Assembly (NCBI GenBank): GCA_964036045.1
Contig: OZ038380.1
Location: 70,881,137 to 70,945,136, forward strand
Reading direction: 5' to 3'
Source of the DNA: Eutreptiella sp. 'Long Island Sound 2002'
Taxonomy: Eukaryota > Euglenozoa > Euglenophyceae > Eutreptiales > Eutreptiaceae
Length of the DNA stretch: 64,000 nt
Positions 19,040 through 28,739 of the stretch are shown here, in pieces. The position numbers and the translations under genes were made by a program. Numbering within the stretch: the first letter of the stretch is position 1; the number at the start of each line of letters is the position of its first letter. Below the pieces are notes generated by a model. That model was not told the DNA's origin, made no database searches, and worked only from the letters and a program-made list of their open reading frames with translations.

Positions 19040-21169
19040 CTGGTGACATGGACACATGCCTTGGCCCTCCTTCTTGGCGTCGTCCAGCACCAGGCCCAGC
19101 CTCCGCAGCCACACGAAGTCCGTGACGGCCGCATACTCCCCCACCTGCCGCCACTCCACCACCTGGGCCACCCCCTCCGCCTCAGGGGCCACCCTTGCCA
19201 CTCCCCCATACAACCCCCTCCTCACCACCAAAATGGTGCCCGCCGGCACCTTCATCCCAACATGCCCTTGCAGGGTGGGCCAGGGCAGTGCCTCCCCATG
19301 GCACACCTTGGCCAAGGGGCACTGATCGGGGTGGCCTGCGACCGCCCCCGCCTCCTCATTAGTGAGGGGGGCAATCACCTCCCTCCCAACCCCCCACCCC
19401 GACAACAAAAAATGCCCGGTGGTTGTTCCCACCGGGAGCAAGCACTGAGCAGATTGCTCAATGCTGACCCCATTGGGGTCCACCACCACCTCCTCCTCCT
19501 CCCCCCCCTCCACCTCCTCCCCCTCCTGGCATGGCACACAAAGGCCATCTTTGTGGGCGGTGCACAAAATCAGCCGATTGCATCCGTAGCAATTGGCTAC
19601 CACCTTCCCCCTACACCTAACCGCCCCATCACACTGGACTGTCCTGGCCACCCGGCCACCAGGTGCCCCCAGCTGGGGCCTCTTAATGGACTGGGTCACG
19701 TGCAGGTTGGGGAATCGAAGATTCCCCCCCACGGTAAGCTCAATGGCAAAAAATGCCATGAGGCGGGGGTGGGACACCCCCGTGGGGGAGGCCTTGGGAA
19801 TCCCCGACCCCCGGTGTACATCAAGGGCATTAAAAAAAAAGGCAGTGCCTCTCTTGAATGGCACAGCCCTCTCCACCCAAGGGTCAGGGAACCCCGAACT
19901 GCTGGAGGGCACAAAAAGAAAATGTGTCAATGACCCATCCTCCTCCTCATGATTATGGGTTAGCATAATAAGGCAATTGACAATCAATGTGCCTTCAGGA
20001 ATGGTGTAGGGGGGGGCGTCGCGATGGAGGTGCTGGGGGGTGTGGTCATAGCTCGAAATTTCGGCCATGTCAAGGATGGTGCAGCTCCATCCAACCCCCC
20101 CCACCACAGTCTTCTTCGCCGTCTCAAGCACACGATCTGCCACCCTTTTGAGGACTGGCAGATCATGGAGCTTGTGGGGGTTGTGCCTGTGGTGGTTGGC
20201 ACCCCCATAGTTGCCATACAATGTACGGCGGGTCCCAGAATCTTGGGGCCTGCCGACAATGGGGGGGTTCTCATTGAAAATGGGTGCCTTCTCTGAGAGA
20301 GGCACCCTATCCAAATCATCCAAAAGACTTTGGAGCTGCACATCACTCAAAAAATCGTGCTCCAGGAGGTGGTTGACCACCAGCTTCCCCCCCACGGTGA
20401 GCACAAGGTCATTGGGGTCCCTATTAAAGGCCCCCAAGGGCTCGGCGGCAACCACCTCCTCCGCCTCCCCAATAAGGGGGGGTGTTGCCCCAAATGGAAA
20501 AAGAATCACCCCCTGCCCCGAAACAATGTTGGGAGTGGTGACCCCATACCACTCACGCTCCCACTCCCTTGTGGGGCAAAGGGAGTGCATGGGGAGCTTG
20601 TTTTCGGGGTCGTCAGTGCAGACCCGGCGGGTGTTGTGGGTGAGGGGTTGGGGGAACCAACCATCCGACTGCCCCTTCCCCTTACCAGGTCGGATCCTTA
20701 CCTTCTGGACACTAATCATGAGGGGGTTGTGGGGCTTCTCCTTCCTCCCCCCAGCCCCCACCCCCCCCGCATCCTCCTCCTCCTCCTCCACTTCCTCCAC
20801 TTCCTCCTCCTCCTGACCCACATAGAGGGTCGTCTTCGTCCCCGCACCCTTCTCGGCATGGGCGGTGACGGACTCCACCACCGCGTCCACATCGTCCGGA
20901 TGAAGCTGGATCAAAAATCCAGCAACCCCTGGATTTACCTCTAGCAACTCGAAGATGTAGTTGCTGAGAACCAGGGGGTCTCGGTTGTCCGCCATGAAGG
21001 GGGACTTATGGACAAGGAGTCCAAAGTCCACACCATGTTCAAAGCGGGTCGCCACAGGGCGCCTCACATTGGCATCACCCATCGTAAACCCCTCAGGACC
21101 GCCAAGGCGACGGACCCCAAGGAGCTTTTGATGGTGCTCGCACCAAGCGTGGGCAGCAGCAAGGGCCAT
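19034..21169 (-). CDS. 2OG-Fe(II) oxygenase with C-terminal zinc module (oxygenase 1)
   Basis: 711 aa from ATG at 21167-21169. Numbering from the TTG two codons upstream, a ~110-residue N-terminal domain is followed by an acidic linker (QEEEEVEEVEEEEED, about 121-135). The oxygenase core then has HLHRD (His 384, Asp 386), DVHRGSG (His 454) and HPRLMAFF (Arg 471), the iron and 2-oxoglutarate ligand set. After it comes a Cys/His cluster (Cys 515, 521, 529, 532, 538, His 541, Cys 546, 549) resembling a B-box or treble-clef zinc fold. A C-terminal domain of ~150 residues contains LLPVGTTTGHFLL and AGTILVVRRGLYGG. All blocks recur in order in 57805-59744, with the same HxD, His and Cys spacing. 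The frame is intact. The substrate is unknown, and nucleic acid is likely given the neighbours. The apparent end (HQV stop) coincides with a good splice donor. Confidence 0.8.
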   Translation of the reverse strand: MALAAAHAWCEHHQKLLGVRRLGGPEGFTMGDANVRRPVATRFEHGVDFGLLVHKSPFMADNRDPLVLSNYIFELLEVNPGVAGFLIQLHPDDVDAVVESVTAHAEKGAGTKTTLYVGQEEEEVEEVEEEEEDAGGVGAGGRKEKPHNPLMISVQKVRIRPGKGKGQSDGWFPQPLTHNTRRVCTDDPENKLPMHSLCPTREWEREWYGVTTPNIVSGQGVILFPFGATPPLIGEAEEVVAAEPLGAFNRDPNDLVLTVGGKLVVNHLLEHDFLSDVQLQSLLDDLDRVPLSEKAPIFNENPPIVGRPQDSGTRRTLYGNYGGANHHRHNPHKLHDLPVLKRVADRVLETAKKTVVGGVGWSCTILDMAEISSYDHTPQHLHRDAPPYTIPEGTLIVNCLIMLTHNHEEEDGSLTHFLFVPSSSSGFPDPWVERAVPFKRGTAFFFNALDVHRGSGIPKASPTGVSHPRLMAFFAIELTVGGNLRFPNLHVTQSIKRPQLGAPGGRVARTVQCDGAVRCRGKVVANCYGCNRLILCTAHKDGLCVPCQEGEEVEGGEEEEVVVDPNGVSIEQSAQCLLPVGTTTGHFLLSGWGVGREVIAPLTNEEAGAVAGHPDQCPLAKVCHGEALPWPTLQGHVGMKVPAGTILVVRRGLYGGVARVAPEAEGVAQVVEWRQVGEYAAVTDFVWLRRLGLVLDDAKKEGQGMCPCHQV

Positions 21170-21227
21170 TATCAAAGAATATGAAAGCTTTGAGAGCTAA
21201 AGCGAAAAGGGGAAACATAAAATGAAG

Positions 21228-21378
21228 CGCGATAACCCACGCGATAACCCACGCGATAACTAGTTATCGCGCGATAACCCCCGCGATAACCCCCGCGATA
21301 ACTAGGTTATCGCGCGATAACCCACGCGATAACTAGTGCTCTAACCCCGTTCTAACCCCGCGATAACTAGTTAGAGCA
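21228..21378. repeat. CGCGATAAC array upstream of oxygenase 1
   Basis: About ten CGCGATAAC/GTTATCGCG units and CTAGTTAGAGC sit 60 bp upstream of the oxygenase 1 start, in the promoter or 5' leader position. Homologous DNA is at 62451-62560. Confidence 0.88.
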
Positions 21379-21519
21379 CACAAAGATCAAATCGCAAAAA
21401 GTGCAAAACGGGCAATATCGAGCAAACGAAACATGGAAGGCACATTGTTGCATCATAGTGCACCCATGTAACATGTGAAATTCCGGGTTCCAACCATATT
21501 AACAACACCCAAAATTGGG

Positions 21520-21555
21520 GGGGTTCCGCACCACGCCCTAGAACGCTGCATCCCA
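21520..21555 (-). repeat. Right terminal inverted repeat of the oxygenase transposon
   Basis: GGGGTTCCGCACC...GCATCCCA is the reverse complement of 15093-15128. It abuts the right-hand Penelope terminal repeat after one C. Confidence 0.92.
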
Positions 21556-21556
21556 C

Positions 21557-21815
21557 AAACCTATCCGTGAGTCGGCAATGAGCACAAAAGCGATGCAAAG
21601 ACAAAAAACATTCTCAAACGGCCATGACCTGCGGACACAAATAGTTTACAGTGCTGCCACGCACTATTTCACCGTTCATTTCCACTGGTTGGTGGTTTCT
21701 GCTTTCTGTCTCACCATATGGTATTGCCTCTCTACACTAGCTCTATGTACCCGATAAATCTCTGGCGCATAGTATGTATGTATGCCATGACACATTCATG
21801 CATAGGTTCCACATC
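21557..21815 (-). repeat. Penelope terminal direct repeat (pseudo-LTR), right copy
   Basis: Second copy of 8063-8321 in the same orientation. On the minus strand it is upstream of the element's ORFs and would carry the promoter. Confidence 0.88.
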
Positions 21816-21883
21816 AACCCTACACCAGCAGCAAGCAGCAGGAGAGACACAAACACAGTGCTGAAACGACTATAAACTTTTCT
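21816..21883 (+). repeat. 3' LTR of chromovirus copy 1, terminal segment
   Basis: AACCCTACACCAGC...ACTATAAACTTTTCT corresponds to the last ~68 bp of the LTRs of copy 2 (compare 52191-52257). It proves that everything between 8063 and 21815 is an insertion. Confidence 0.9.
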
Positions 21884-24800
21884 CTCGCCTGTGGCTGCTG
21901 CTTGCTGCTGCTGCTGCTGCTGCTTGCTGTTGCTTGCTAAAACGTGTAGCTCAGCCTTGGACCCTAAAAGGTGGTGTAAAACCTCGACAGGGTAAACCCA
22001 GCTCGGTAATCAAGACTCGACCTAGGACCGAGCTGGGTCCTAGTCTTGCGTAACGCATGGGAAATCACCGTTGAAGAAAGACCGCTTGCTTTAGAGATGT
22101 GCCTCCATGGTTACGGCGATTGTCCTCAAACACGACTCGAAAACAGCTCGTCTTAACCTCAAAATGGACCACCGCGTGGCACCACGGCATGGTACATGCC
22201 TTATTGAACACCCATTTGCCATCATTTCATAGCCCAATCGCCATGAAAGAACAACGGCCCTCATCGCAAACACCTGCTTGGCGTAGCGGCGATCGTCCTG
22301 AACTTTCAGGACGATCGTCCTGAAAACAGCCGAAAAAAGCCCAAAAACGGCCATTTTTGGACACTAAATTGGCCGTAGAACTGGCTAGACGGCTCGAAAT
22401 GCAACGAAACTTGTTTGTGGTAATGCGCCTTGACTCTCCGGTCGTTTTAAGCTACTTCGATGCCGGTTTTGAGCCACGGTGTGGTCGCAAGGACTTTTTA
22501 CTCGCCTGCAGCTTGCTGCTGCTGCTGCTGCTTGCTGCTGCTGCTGCTGCTTGCTAAAACGTGTAGCTCACCCTTGGACCCTGAAAGATGGTGTAAAACC
22601 TCGACAGGGTAAACTCAGCTCGGTAATATAGACTCGAACTAGGACCGAGCTGGGTCCTAGTCGTGCGTAAAGCACCGGAAATCACCGTTGAGGAAAAACC
22701 GCTTGCTTTAGAGATGTGCCTCCATGGTTACGACGATTGTCCTGAAACAGGGCTCAAAAACGGCTCATTTTCACCGCAAAATGGACCACCGCGTGGCACC
22801 ACGGCGTGGTACACGCCTTATTGAACACCCAGTTGCCATCCTTTGATAGCCGAATCGCCATGAAAGAACAACGGCCCTCATCGGAAACACCTGCTTGGCG
22901 TAGCGGCGATCGTCCTGAACTTTCAGGACGATCGTCCTGAAAACAGCCGAAAACAGCCGAAAAACGGCCTTTTTTGGACACTAAATCGGCGGTAGAATGG
23001 GCTAGACGGCTCGAAATGCAACGACAATTGTTGGCGGTGATGCGGCTTTGCTCCCCGGTCGTTTTGAGCTACTTGGATGCCGGTTTTGAGCCGGGGTGTG
23101 GTCGCAAGGACTTTCTACTCGCATGTTGCTGCTGCTGCTGCTGTTTGCTGCTGCTGCTAAAAGGTGTTGCTCATCCTTGGACCCTAAAAGGTGGTGTAAA
23201 ACCTCGAAAGGGTAAACCCAGCTTGGTAATCAAGACTCGAACTAGGACCGAACTGGATCCTAGTCTTGCGTAACGCATTGGAGATCACCGTTGAAGAAAG
23301 ACCGCTTCCTTTAGAGATGTGCCTCCATGGTTACGGCGATCGTGCTGAAAGGCGGCTCGAAAGCGGCTCATTTTCACCTCAAAATGGACAACCGCGTGGC
23401 ACCACGGAGTGGTACACGCCTTATTGAACCCCTATTTGCCATGCTTTGATGGCCGGATCGCCATGAAAGAACAACGGCCCTCATCGGAAACACCTGCTTG
23501 GCGTAGCGGCGATCGTCCTGAGTTTTTAAGACGATCGTCCTGAAAACAGCCAAAAACAGCCCAAAAACGGACATTTTTGGACACCAAATCAGCCGTAGAA
23601 TGGGCTAGGCGGCCCAAAACGCAACAAAACTTGTTTGTGGCAATGCGCCTTGGTTCCGCGGTCGTTTTGAGCTACTTGGATGCCGGTTTTGACCCACGGT
23701 GTGGTCGCAAGGACTTTTTAACCGCCTGCTGCTGCTGCTGCTGCTTGCTGCTTGCTGCTGCTAAAACGTGTTGCTCACCCTTGGCCCCTAAAAGGTGGTG
23801 TAAAACCTCGACAGGGTAGACCCAGCTCCGTAATCAAGACTCGAACTAGGACCGAGCTGGGTCCTAGTCTTGCGTAACGCATTGGAGATCACCGTTGAGG
23901 AAAGACCTCTTGTTGTAGCGTTGTGCCTCCACGGTCGGAACGATTTTCATGAATCAGGGCTCAAAGACGGCTTGTTTTCACCTCAAAATGGGCCACCGCG
24001 TGGCACCACGGCGTCGTACACGCCTTACTGAACACCCATTTGCCATCCTTTGATAGCTCAATTGCCATGAAAGAACAACGGCCCTCATCGGAAACACCTG
24101 CTTGGCGTAGCGGCGATCGTCCTGAACTTTCAGGACGATCGTCTTGAAAACAGCCGAGAACAGCCGAAAAACGGCCTTTTTTGGACACTAAATCAGCCGT
24201 AGAACGGGCTAGACGTCTCAAAATGCAACGAAAATTGTTTGCCCTGATGCGCCTTTGCTCCCCGGTCGTTTTGAGCTACTTGGATGCCGGTTTTGACCCA
24301 CGGTGTGGTCGCAAGGACTTTTTACTCGCCTGCTGTTGCTGCTGCTGTTTGCTGCTGCTGCTAAAAGGTGTTGCTCATCCTTGGACCCTAAAAGGTGGTG
24401 TAAAACCTCGACAGGGTAAACCCAGCTCGGTAATCAAGACTCGAACTAGGACCGAACTGGGTCCTAGTCTTGTGTAACGCATTGGATATCACCGTTGAAG
24501 AAAGACCGCTTCCTTTAGAGATGTGGCTCCATGGTTACGGCGATGGTCTTGAAACGCGGCTGGAAAACGGCTCATTTTCACCTCAAAATGGACAACCGCG
24601 TGGCACCACGGAGTGGTACACGCCTTATTGAACCCCTATTTGCCATGCTTTGACCGCCCGATCGCCATGAAAGAACAACGGCCCTCATCGGAAACACCTG
24701 CTTGGCGTAGCGGCGATCGTCCTGAGTTTTCAGGACGATCGTCCTGAAAACAGCCAAAAACAGCCCAAAAAACGGCCATTTTTGGACACCAAATCGGCGG

Positions 24801-25492
24801 TAGAATGGGCTAGACGGCTCAAAACGCAACAAAATATGATTGTGGCAATGCGCCTTGGGTCCGCGGTCGTTTTGAGCTACTTGTATGCCGGTTTTGAGCC
24901 ACGGTTTGGTTGCAGTGACTTTTTAACCGCCTGCTGCTGCTGCTGCTGCTTGCTGCTTGCTGCTGCTAAAACGTGTTGCTCACCCTTGGCCCCTAAAAGG
25001 TGGTCTAAAACCTCGACAGGGTAAACCCAGCTCCGTAATCAAGACTGGAACTAGGACCGAGCTGAGTCCTAGTCTTGCGTAACGCATTGGAGATCACCGT
25101 TGAGGCAAGACCTCTTGTTGTAGCGTTGTGCCTCCACGGTCGGAACGATTGTCCTGAAGCACGGCTCAAAGACGGCTTGTTTTCACCTCAAAATGGGCCA
25201 CCGCGTGGCACCACGGAGTGGTACACGCCTTATTGAACACCCATTTGCCATCCTTTGATAGCCCAATTGCAATGAAAGAACAACGGCCCTCATCGGAAAC
25301 ACCTGCTTGGCGTAGCGGCGATCGTCCTGAGTTTTCAGGACGATCGTCCTGAAAACGGCCGAAAACAGCCCAAAAACGGCCATTTTTGGGCACCAAATCG
25401 GCCGTAGAACGGGCTAGACGGCTCGAAATGCAAAGGAACTTGTTTGTGGTGATGCGCCTTGGCTCCCCGGTCGTTTTGAGTTACTTGGATGC
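21884..25492. repeat. Satellite of six ~605-bp units with CTG runs and a conserved hairpin
   Basis: Six head-to-tail units 600-618 bp long each contain a (CTG/CTT)n tract, TTGGACCCTAAAAGGTGGT, CTCGACAGGGTAAACCCAGCTCGGTAATCAAGACTCGA, a CTAGGACCGAGCTGGGTCCTAG partial palindrome and the hairpin GATCGTCCTGAAcTTTCAGGACGATC. The hairpins lie at about 22291, 22909, 23511, 24115, 24715 and 25320. Open frames seen on both strands start without ATG and follow the repeat period, so they are probably not genes. Chromovirus copy 1 ends at its left edge. The right edge is cut by a transposase relic. Confidence 0.9.
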
Positions 25493-26215
25493 ATACAACT
25501 CGCAGTCCAAGTTGTCGTTCCGAAGCACCTCGGCCCACCCCTTCCTCAATGCTCGGCGTGCCCCCCGTAGGCGAGACCCCCGTTTCTTACTTCCCCCCTT
25601 GAAGCTCCTCTTCCTAATCTCACTCTTCGACGACTGATGCCTCCCCTCACCCTTAAAAGCACGGAATGTGGACAAGGTACCCCATTCCCTCGCAATCCCC
25701 CACATGTGGTCCACCCAAAGGTGGGCCCACAGGGTCACCACAAACCCACAAGCTTTGTGCGCACTCCCCATCTCGGACAAAGCACTTCTCAACACATTCA
25801 TATCGCGAAGGTCCAACCTCCCCTCTTTCCACACAAGGTCACAAGTCACTGCAAATCCTCTCCGCACAAACGCCAACAAGCAGTACATGTCATTGTAACC
25901 CCCCCAACTCGCAACGGGACTTGTAAAAGATTGTCCCCCTCCAAGTAGTCGGCAACGCAATCCCACCCTTGCGGTTTCACCCATGCCGCCGCGGTAGTTT
26001 GCTCCAAACGGAGGGCCTTCTGCCCGACCTTCTCTTGCTCACAATTGGCCGCCGTGGCCGTACGGCTGTCAACCCTCATGTCATCCCAGAACCGCTGCAC
26101 CCAAACCAATGCCCTCCCCTTTGTCCACCCATGCTGATGCATCAAACCCTTAACCAACCCACTGCCCGCCCATTGGACAATGCAACAAACGGTTTGAGGT
26201 TTGAGGTTTGATTTT
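25493..26215 (-). pseudogene. C-terminal fragment of a DDE-type transposase
   Basis: Two overlapping minus-strand frames (26280-25846 and 25984-25481) together read as one protein with a frame change near 25930. An N-terminal part has HQHGWTKGRALVWVQRFWDDM and WDCVADYLEGDNLLQVPLRVGG. The C-terminal part has YCLLAFVRRGFAVTCDLVW, LWAHLWVDHMWGIAREWGTLS and FKGEGRHQSSK, then a basic tail. The WGTLS...F..EGRH..K block resembles the region around the third catalytic acid of DDE transposases, and loosely the SSIPTEYRHGPYK block of 15474-17147. There is no start codon or complete domain. It lies directly against the truncated satellite unit. Confidence 0.5.
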
Positions 26216-28739
26216 GCGGGTACTAGACGCCTTTCGGCCCCGGGGGGCCACCTGGTCGGGCCAGGTGATATCCTCCCCACCGGGTCCTAGTGGGGGGCCC
26301 TCCAAGACGCACCTCCTGCCTGGTGGCAGAGTCCCCCGGGTTCACAGAGCTCGGAGCCCCGTCCTTCCCCGGCTTCCCCGTTTCGCCACTCCCCGGTCAG
26401 TGCATCAATTCGCAGCCGTGGCTGCGGGCGCTTACCCACTGCGTCGCCCCCCTAATGCGTGGTCGCCCGGCGCGCCGGCGCCGCCGGGCCCGTGCTACTG
26501 GCTTGTCGCCAGTGGGACCCCCTTGGGCTGGCGCCGAGGCTGCCTAGCCCAGGGGTTGGGGCTTGGCGCTGTGCGCCACTACTGTCTTGGCGGGTGCAGT
26601 GCCCCGTCTGTGTGTGCGCGGCGCTCGCGGCCGGTTCGGGGGGTTTGGGCCGGTACCTGGTGTTGTGTCTCTCCCGTTTCTGCCTCCCCGCACCGCGTGT
26701 CCCGCGCTGCGTGTGGCGGGCCGTCCCGTCCGGGTGTCCCTTACCCTCGCTCGCTGGTACGCCATTCCACGCGGTCTGTGCGTTCCGCGCGCTCGGTCCG
26801 GTTGCCCTTCTGGTAGTCCCCGCGCTTCCCTTTCGTGTGTGTGCGCTCGCGCTCTCGCGGTGTCCACTCCCCCCCCCCCTGGGTGGTGTGGTGTGCGCAC
26901 CTCGCGTGGTCCCGGCACTGGGCGCTGGTAGGGCTCTTCCACGTGGTCCGTGCCCCTCCGCGTGTCCTGCCCCGGTCCCTTGCTCCGTCTGGCGTGCTTG
27001 GGGGGGGGCGGTCCGGTACCGGTTCCCCCCTACTTGGCTTGGGGCTGTGGGAGTGGCGGCAGGGCGCCCCCAGGGGGGGGTGCCTTCTACCGTTGCGAGG
27101 GGCGTCTGGGGTCATGCGCTCCCCCTCCCCCGACTGCTCGCTCACTGGGCAGGCTGTCGGGGTCCGCGATCCACGTGTTGTGAACGCGGGCGTGCGGGTG
27201 TGGGGGCCCTGCTCTGTCCCCTCCGCCGGCAAGCCCTGTGGGGGCTGCGCGCCGCGGGGCGGGTCCGTGGCGTTCATGTGCTGGGGGGCGGGTTCGGGGG
27301 GGGCGGGGGGGGCGTGCGCCGTACCCCCCGGTTGTGCGGCCGGGGGGGGGCCTGTAGGGCGGGGGGTCGCTCTGCCTCATTCCGTCCCTCTGCCTTCCCA
27401 GGGCTGGCAACAAAGCGGGTGTCCCTGGCGTTGTGCTGTCCATGGGGGGCGTGGCCCCCCATACCACTCCGGTTCGTGCTCACCAGGCTTCTCTGGGTAC
27501 GATCTGTGCGGCTTCCTGGTGCGTAGGCGCGGGCTCGCTTGTTCTTCGCGGCCCCCATGGGAGCCGGCGGCTGGGGCAGGGGGGCGGGTCGCGCTCCGGC
27601 TCCTCTCTCGGGCGGGGGGGGGACCACCCCCCCTGCCTCGGGGGTTGGGGGCCGGGGCTCCCGCGGCTTGCGGGCCGGTGGGGGGGCGGGGGGGGGGGTG
27701 TCGCGCCGCGGCCTCCCTGCTCCCCTTCTGGGCGGCGGCCTGCGGTACTCAATCCTGGCCCCCTTCGTGTCGCCGGCGCGCTCCCTTCCGGCGTGCACGT
27801 GCGGTCGGGGCCGGAGTGCCGCCCCGGGATGGGGGGGGGTGAGGGGCGGCCCGCGGACCGCTCCCCCGGGGGCCCTTGCAGACCTGAACCCCCCCTCTGC
27901 CCTCCCTGAGTGGGCTGTGGTCACGGGAGGGTCATGCGGGGCGCGGCCTCCATACTGTTCCGCTGTGCGCGTTGCTCCGGCACGCCAGTGTGGGCTCGCG
28001 GGAGCAGGTCCAGCCGCCGCTCCCCCCACCGCGTCGCCGTCCCTTCTGGGGGGGGGGGGCGCCCCCCCGGCTCCGGGGGGGCGGAGGGCCGCGCCTGTGG
28101 CTCCCCAGCTGGGGGGGGTGCGGGGGGGGGGGTGGGGGGGCCGCCCCCCCGCCCGCTCTCGGGCCTGAGTGGGAGGGGGGGGGGAGTGGGGGGGCCCTCT
28201 GGTCCCCTGGCGACGCCTCCTGACGGCCGGGGGGGGGGGGGGGGCGGCATGGCAGTCCCAGCCCCGGGGGCCAGCCATCGGCTGGGGGGTCGCGCCCTTC
28301 CCCCGCCCCCCTCTACCTAGGGCTCCGGTACTGCCTCCAGGTTGGAGTCCGTGCCCGCGTCCCCTTATGGGGGGTCTCCTTCGCCGTCTCTGAGTCCCAG
28401 CGCCCTGATGACCTCGTGTGCTTCGTCCAGCGTCGGAGACCGGGGGCGTGTTTTGCGTGGGGCCGCGGGTTCCGCCATTGTTGTGTCGCTGTGCCTAAGA
28501 GCAGGCGGTGGGGTGCGGATGTCCCGTGGCTGGTGCGTTGGTGCGTGGGTGCGTTGCTCGTTGTGGGGGTGGCGGATGGGCGTCCCGGGGGGGGGCGCTT
28601 TCCAGCATTGCGAGGGGCGTCTGGTGTTAGGCGCTGTCCCTCCGCCGGCCGCCCGTCCTCTGGAGCCCTTGCGCCCTTGCGTTGCTCGCTGTGGGGGTGG
28701 CGGGAGGGCGTCCCCGGGGGGGCTGCCTTCCACCATTGC
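26216..28739. other. Very GC-rich region with homopolymer G/C runs and degenerate satellite units
   Basis: There is no credible gene. Open frames occur in all six frames because stop codons are rare in this base composition. At about 27095-27300 there is a diverged A-type unit of the satellite that follows (TTGCGAGGGGCGTCTGGGGTCA). 28040-28260 contains many G8-G16 runs. CGGGCCGCTTGCGGGCC-type short inverted repeats are frequent. Confidence 0.6.

Larger units (their letters stand above)
15093..21555 (-). mobile_element. DNA transposon carrying two 2OG oxygenase domains and a DDE-type transposase
   Basis: The two ends are 36-bp perfect inverted repeats starting TGGGATGCAGCGTTCTAGGG (15093-15128 and 21520-21555). 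The insertion lies exactly between the body of the Penelope element and its right terminal repeat. At most a CA dinucleotide is duplicated. All genes run on the minus strand: oxygenase 1 (21169-19034), coiled coil plus oxygenase 2 (18797-17609) and transposase (17147-15474). Arrays of CGCGATAAC and GTTAGAGC motifs precede, separate and follow them. A plus-strand relative lies at 57545-61262 and a fragment at 61829-62560. Oxygenase-bearing transposons are known (TET/JBP genes on KDZ elements of fungi), but I cannot assign this transposase to a named family. Confidence 0.85.
8063..21815 (-). mobile_element. Penelope-like element (GIY-YIG/RT type) with terminal direct repeats, itself hosting a DNA transposon
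   Basis: The left boundary is where the chromovirus LTR breaks (8062/8063) and the right is where it resumes (21815/21816), with AACC on both sides as a probable short target duplication. Both ends carry the same 259-bp sequence in direct orientation (8063-8321 and 21557-21815), as in the pseudo-LTRs of Penelope elements. The native element carries three minus-strand ORFs (14986 down to 8353). The 6.46-kb DNA transposon at 15093-21555 is a later insertion next to the right-hand repeat. N-terminal GIY-YIG with a C-x2-C motif and a DK-N/G motif before the RT matches what I recall of the Naiad/Chlamys group of the green lineage and protists. Confidence 0.88.

Noticed and set aside
22974-25640. 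Repeated ~80-100 codon ORFs in the 605-bp satellite (DTKSAVEWARRL type)
   Set aside because: They start at TTG, not ATG, their C-termini are translated CTG tracts, and overlapping frames on the other strand are equally open.
26216-26560. Ribosomal RNA gene in the GC-rich block
   Set aside because: Composition suggested an rDNA spacer, but I recognise no conserved 18S, 5.8S, 28S or 5S sequence in the window.
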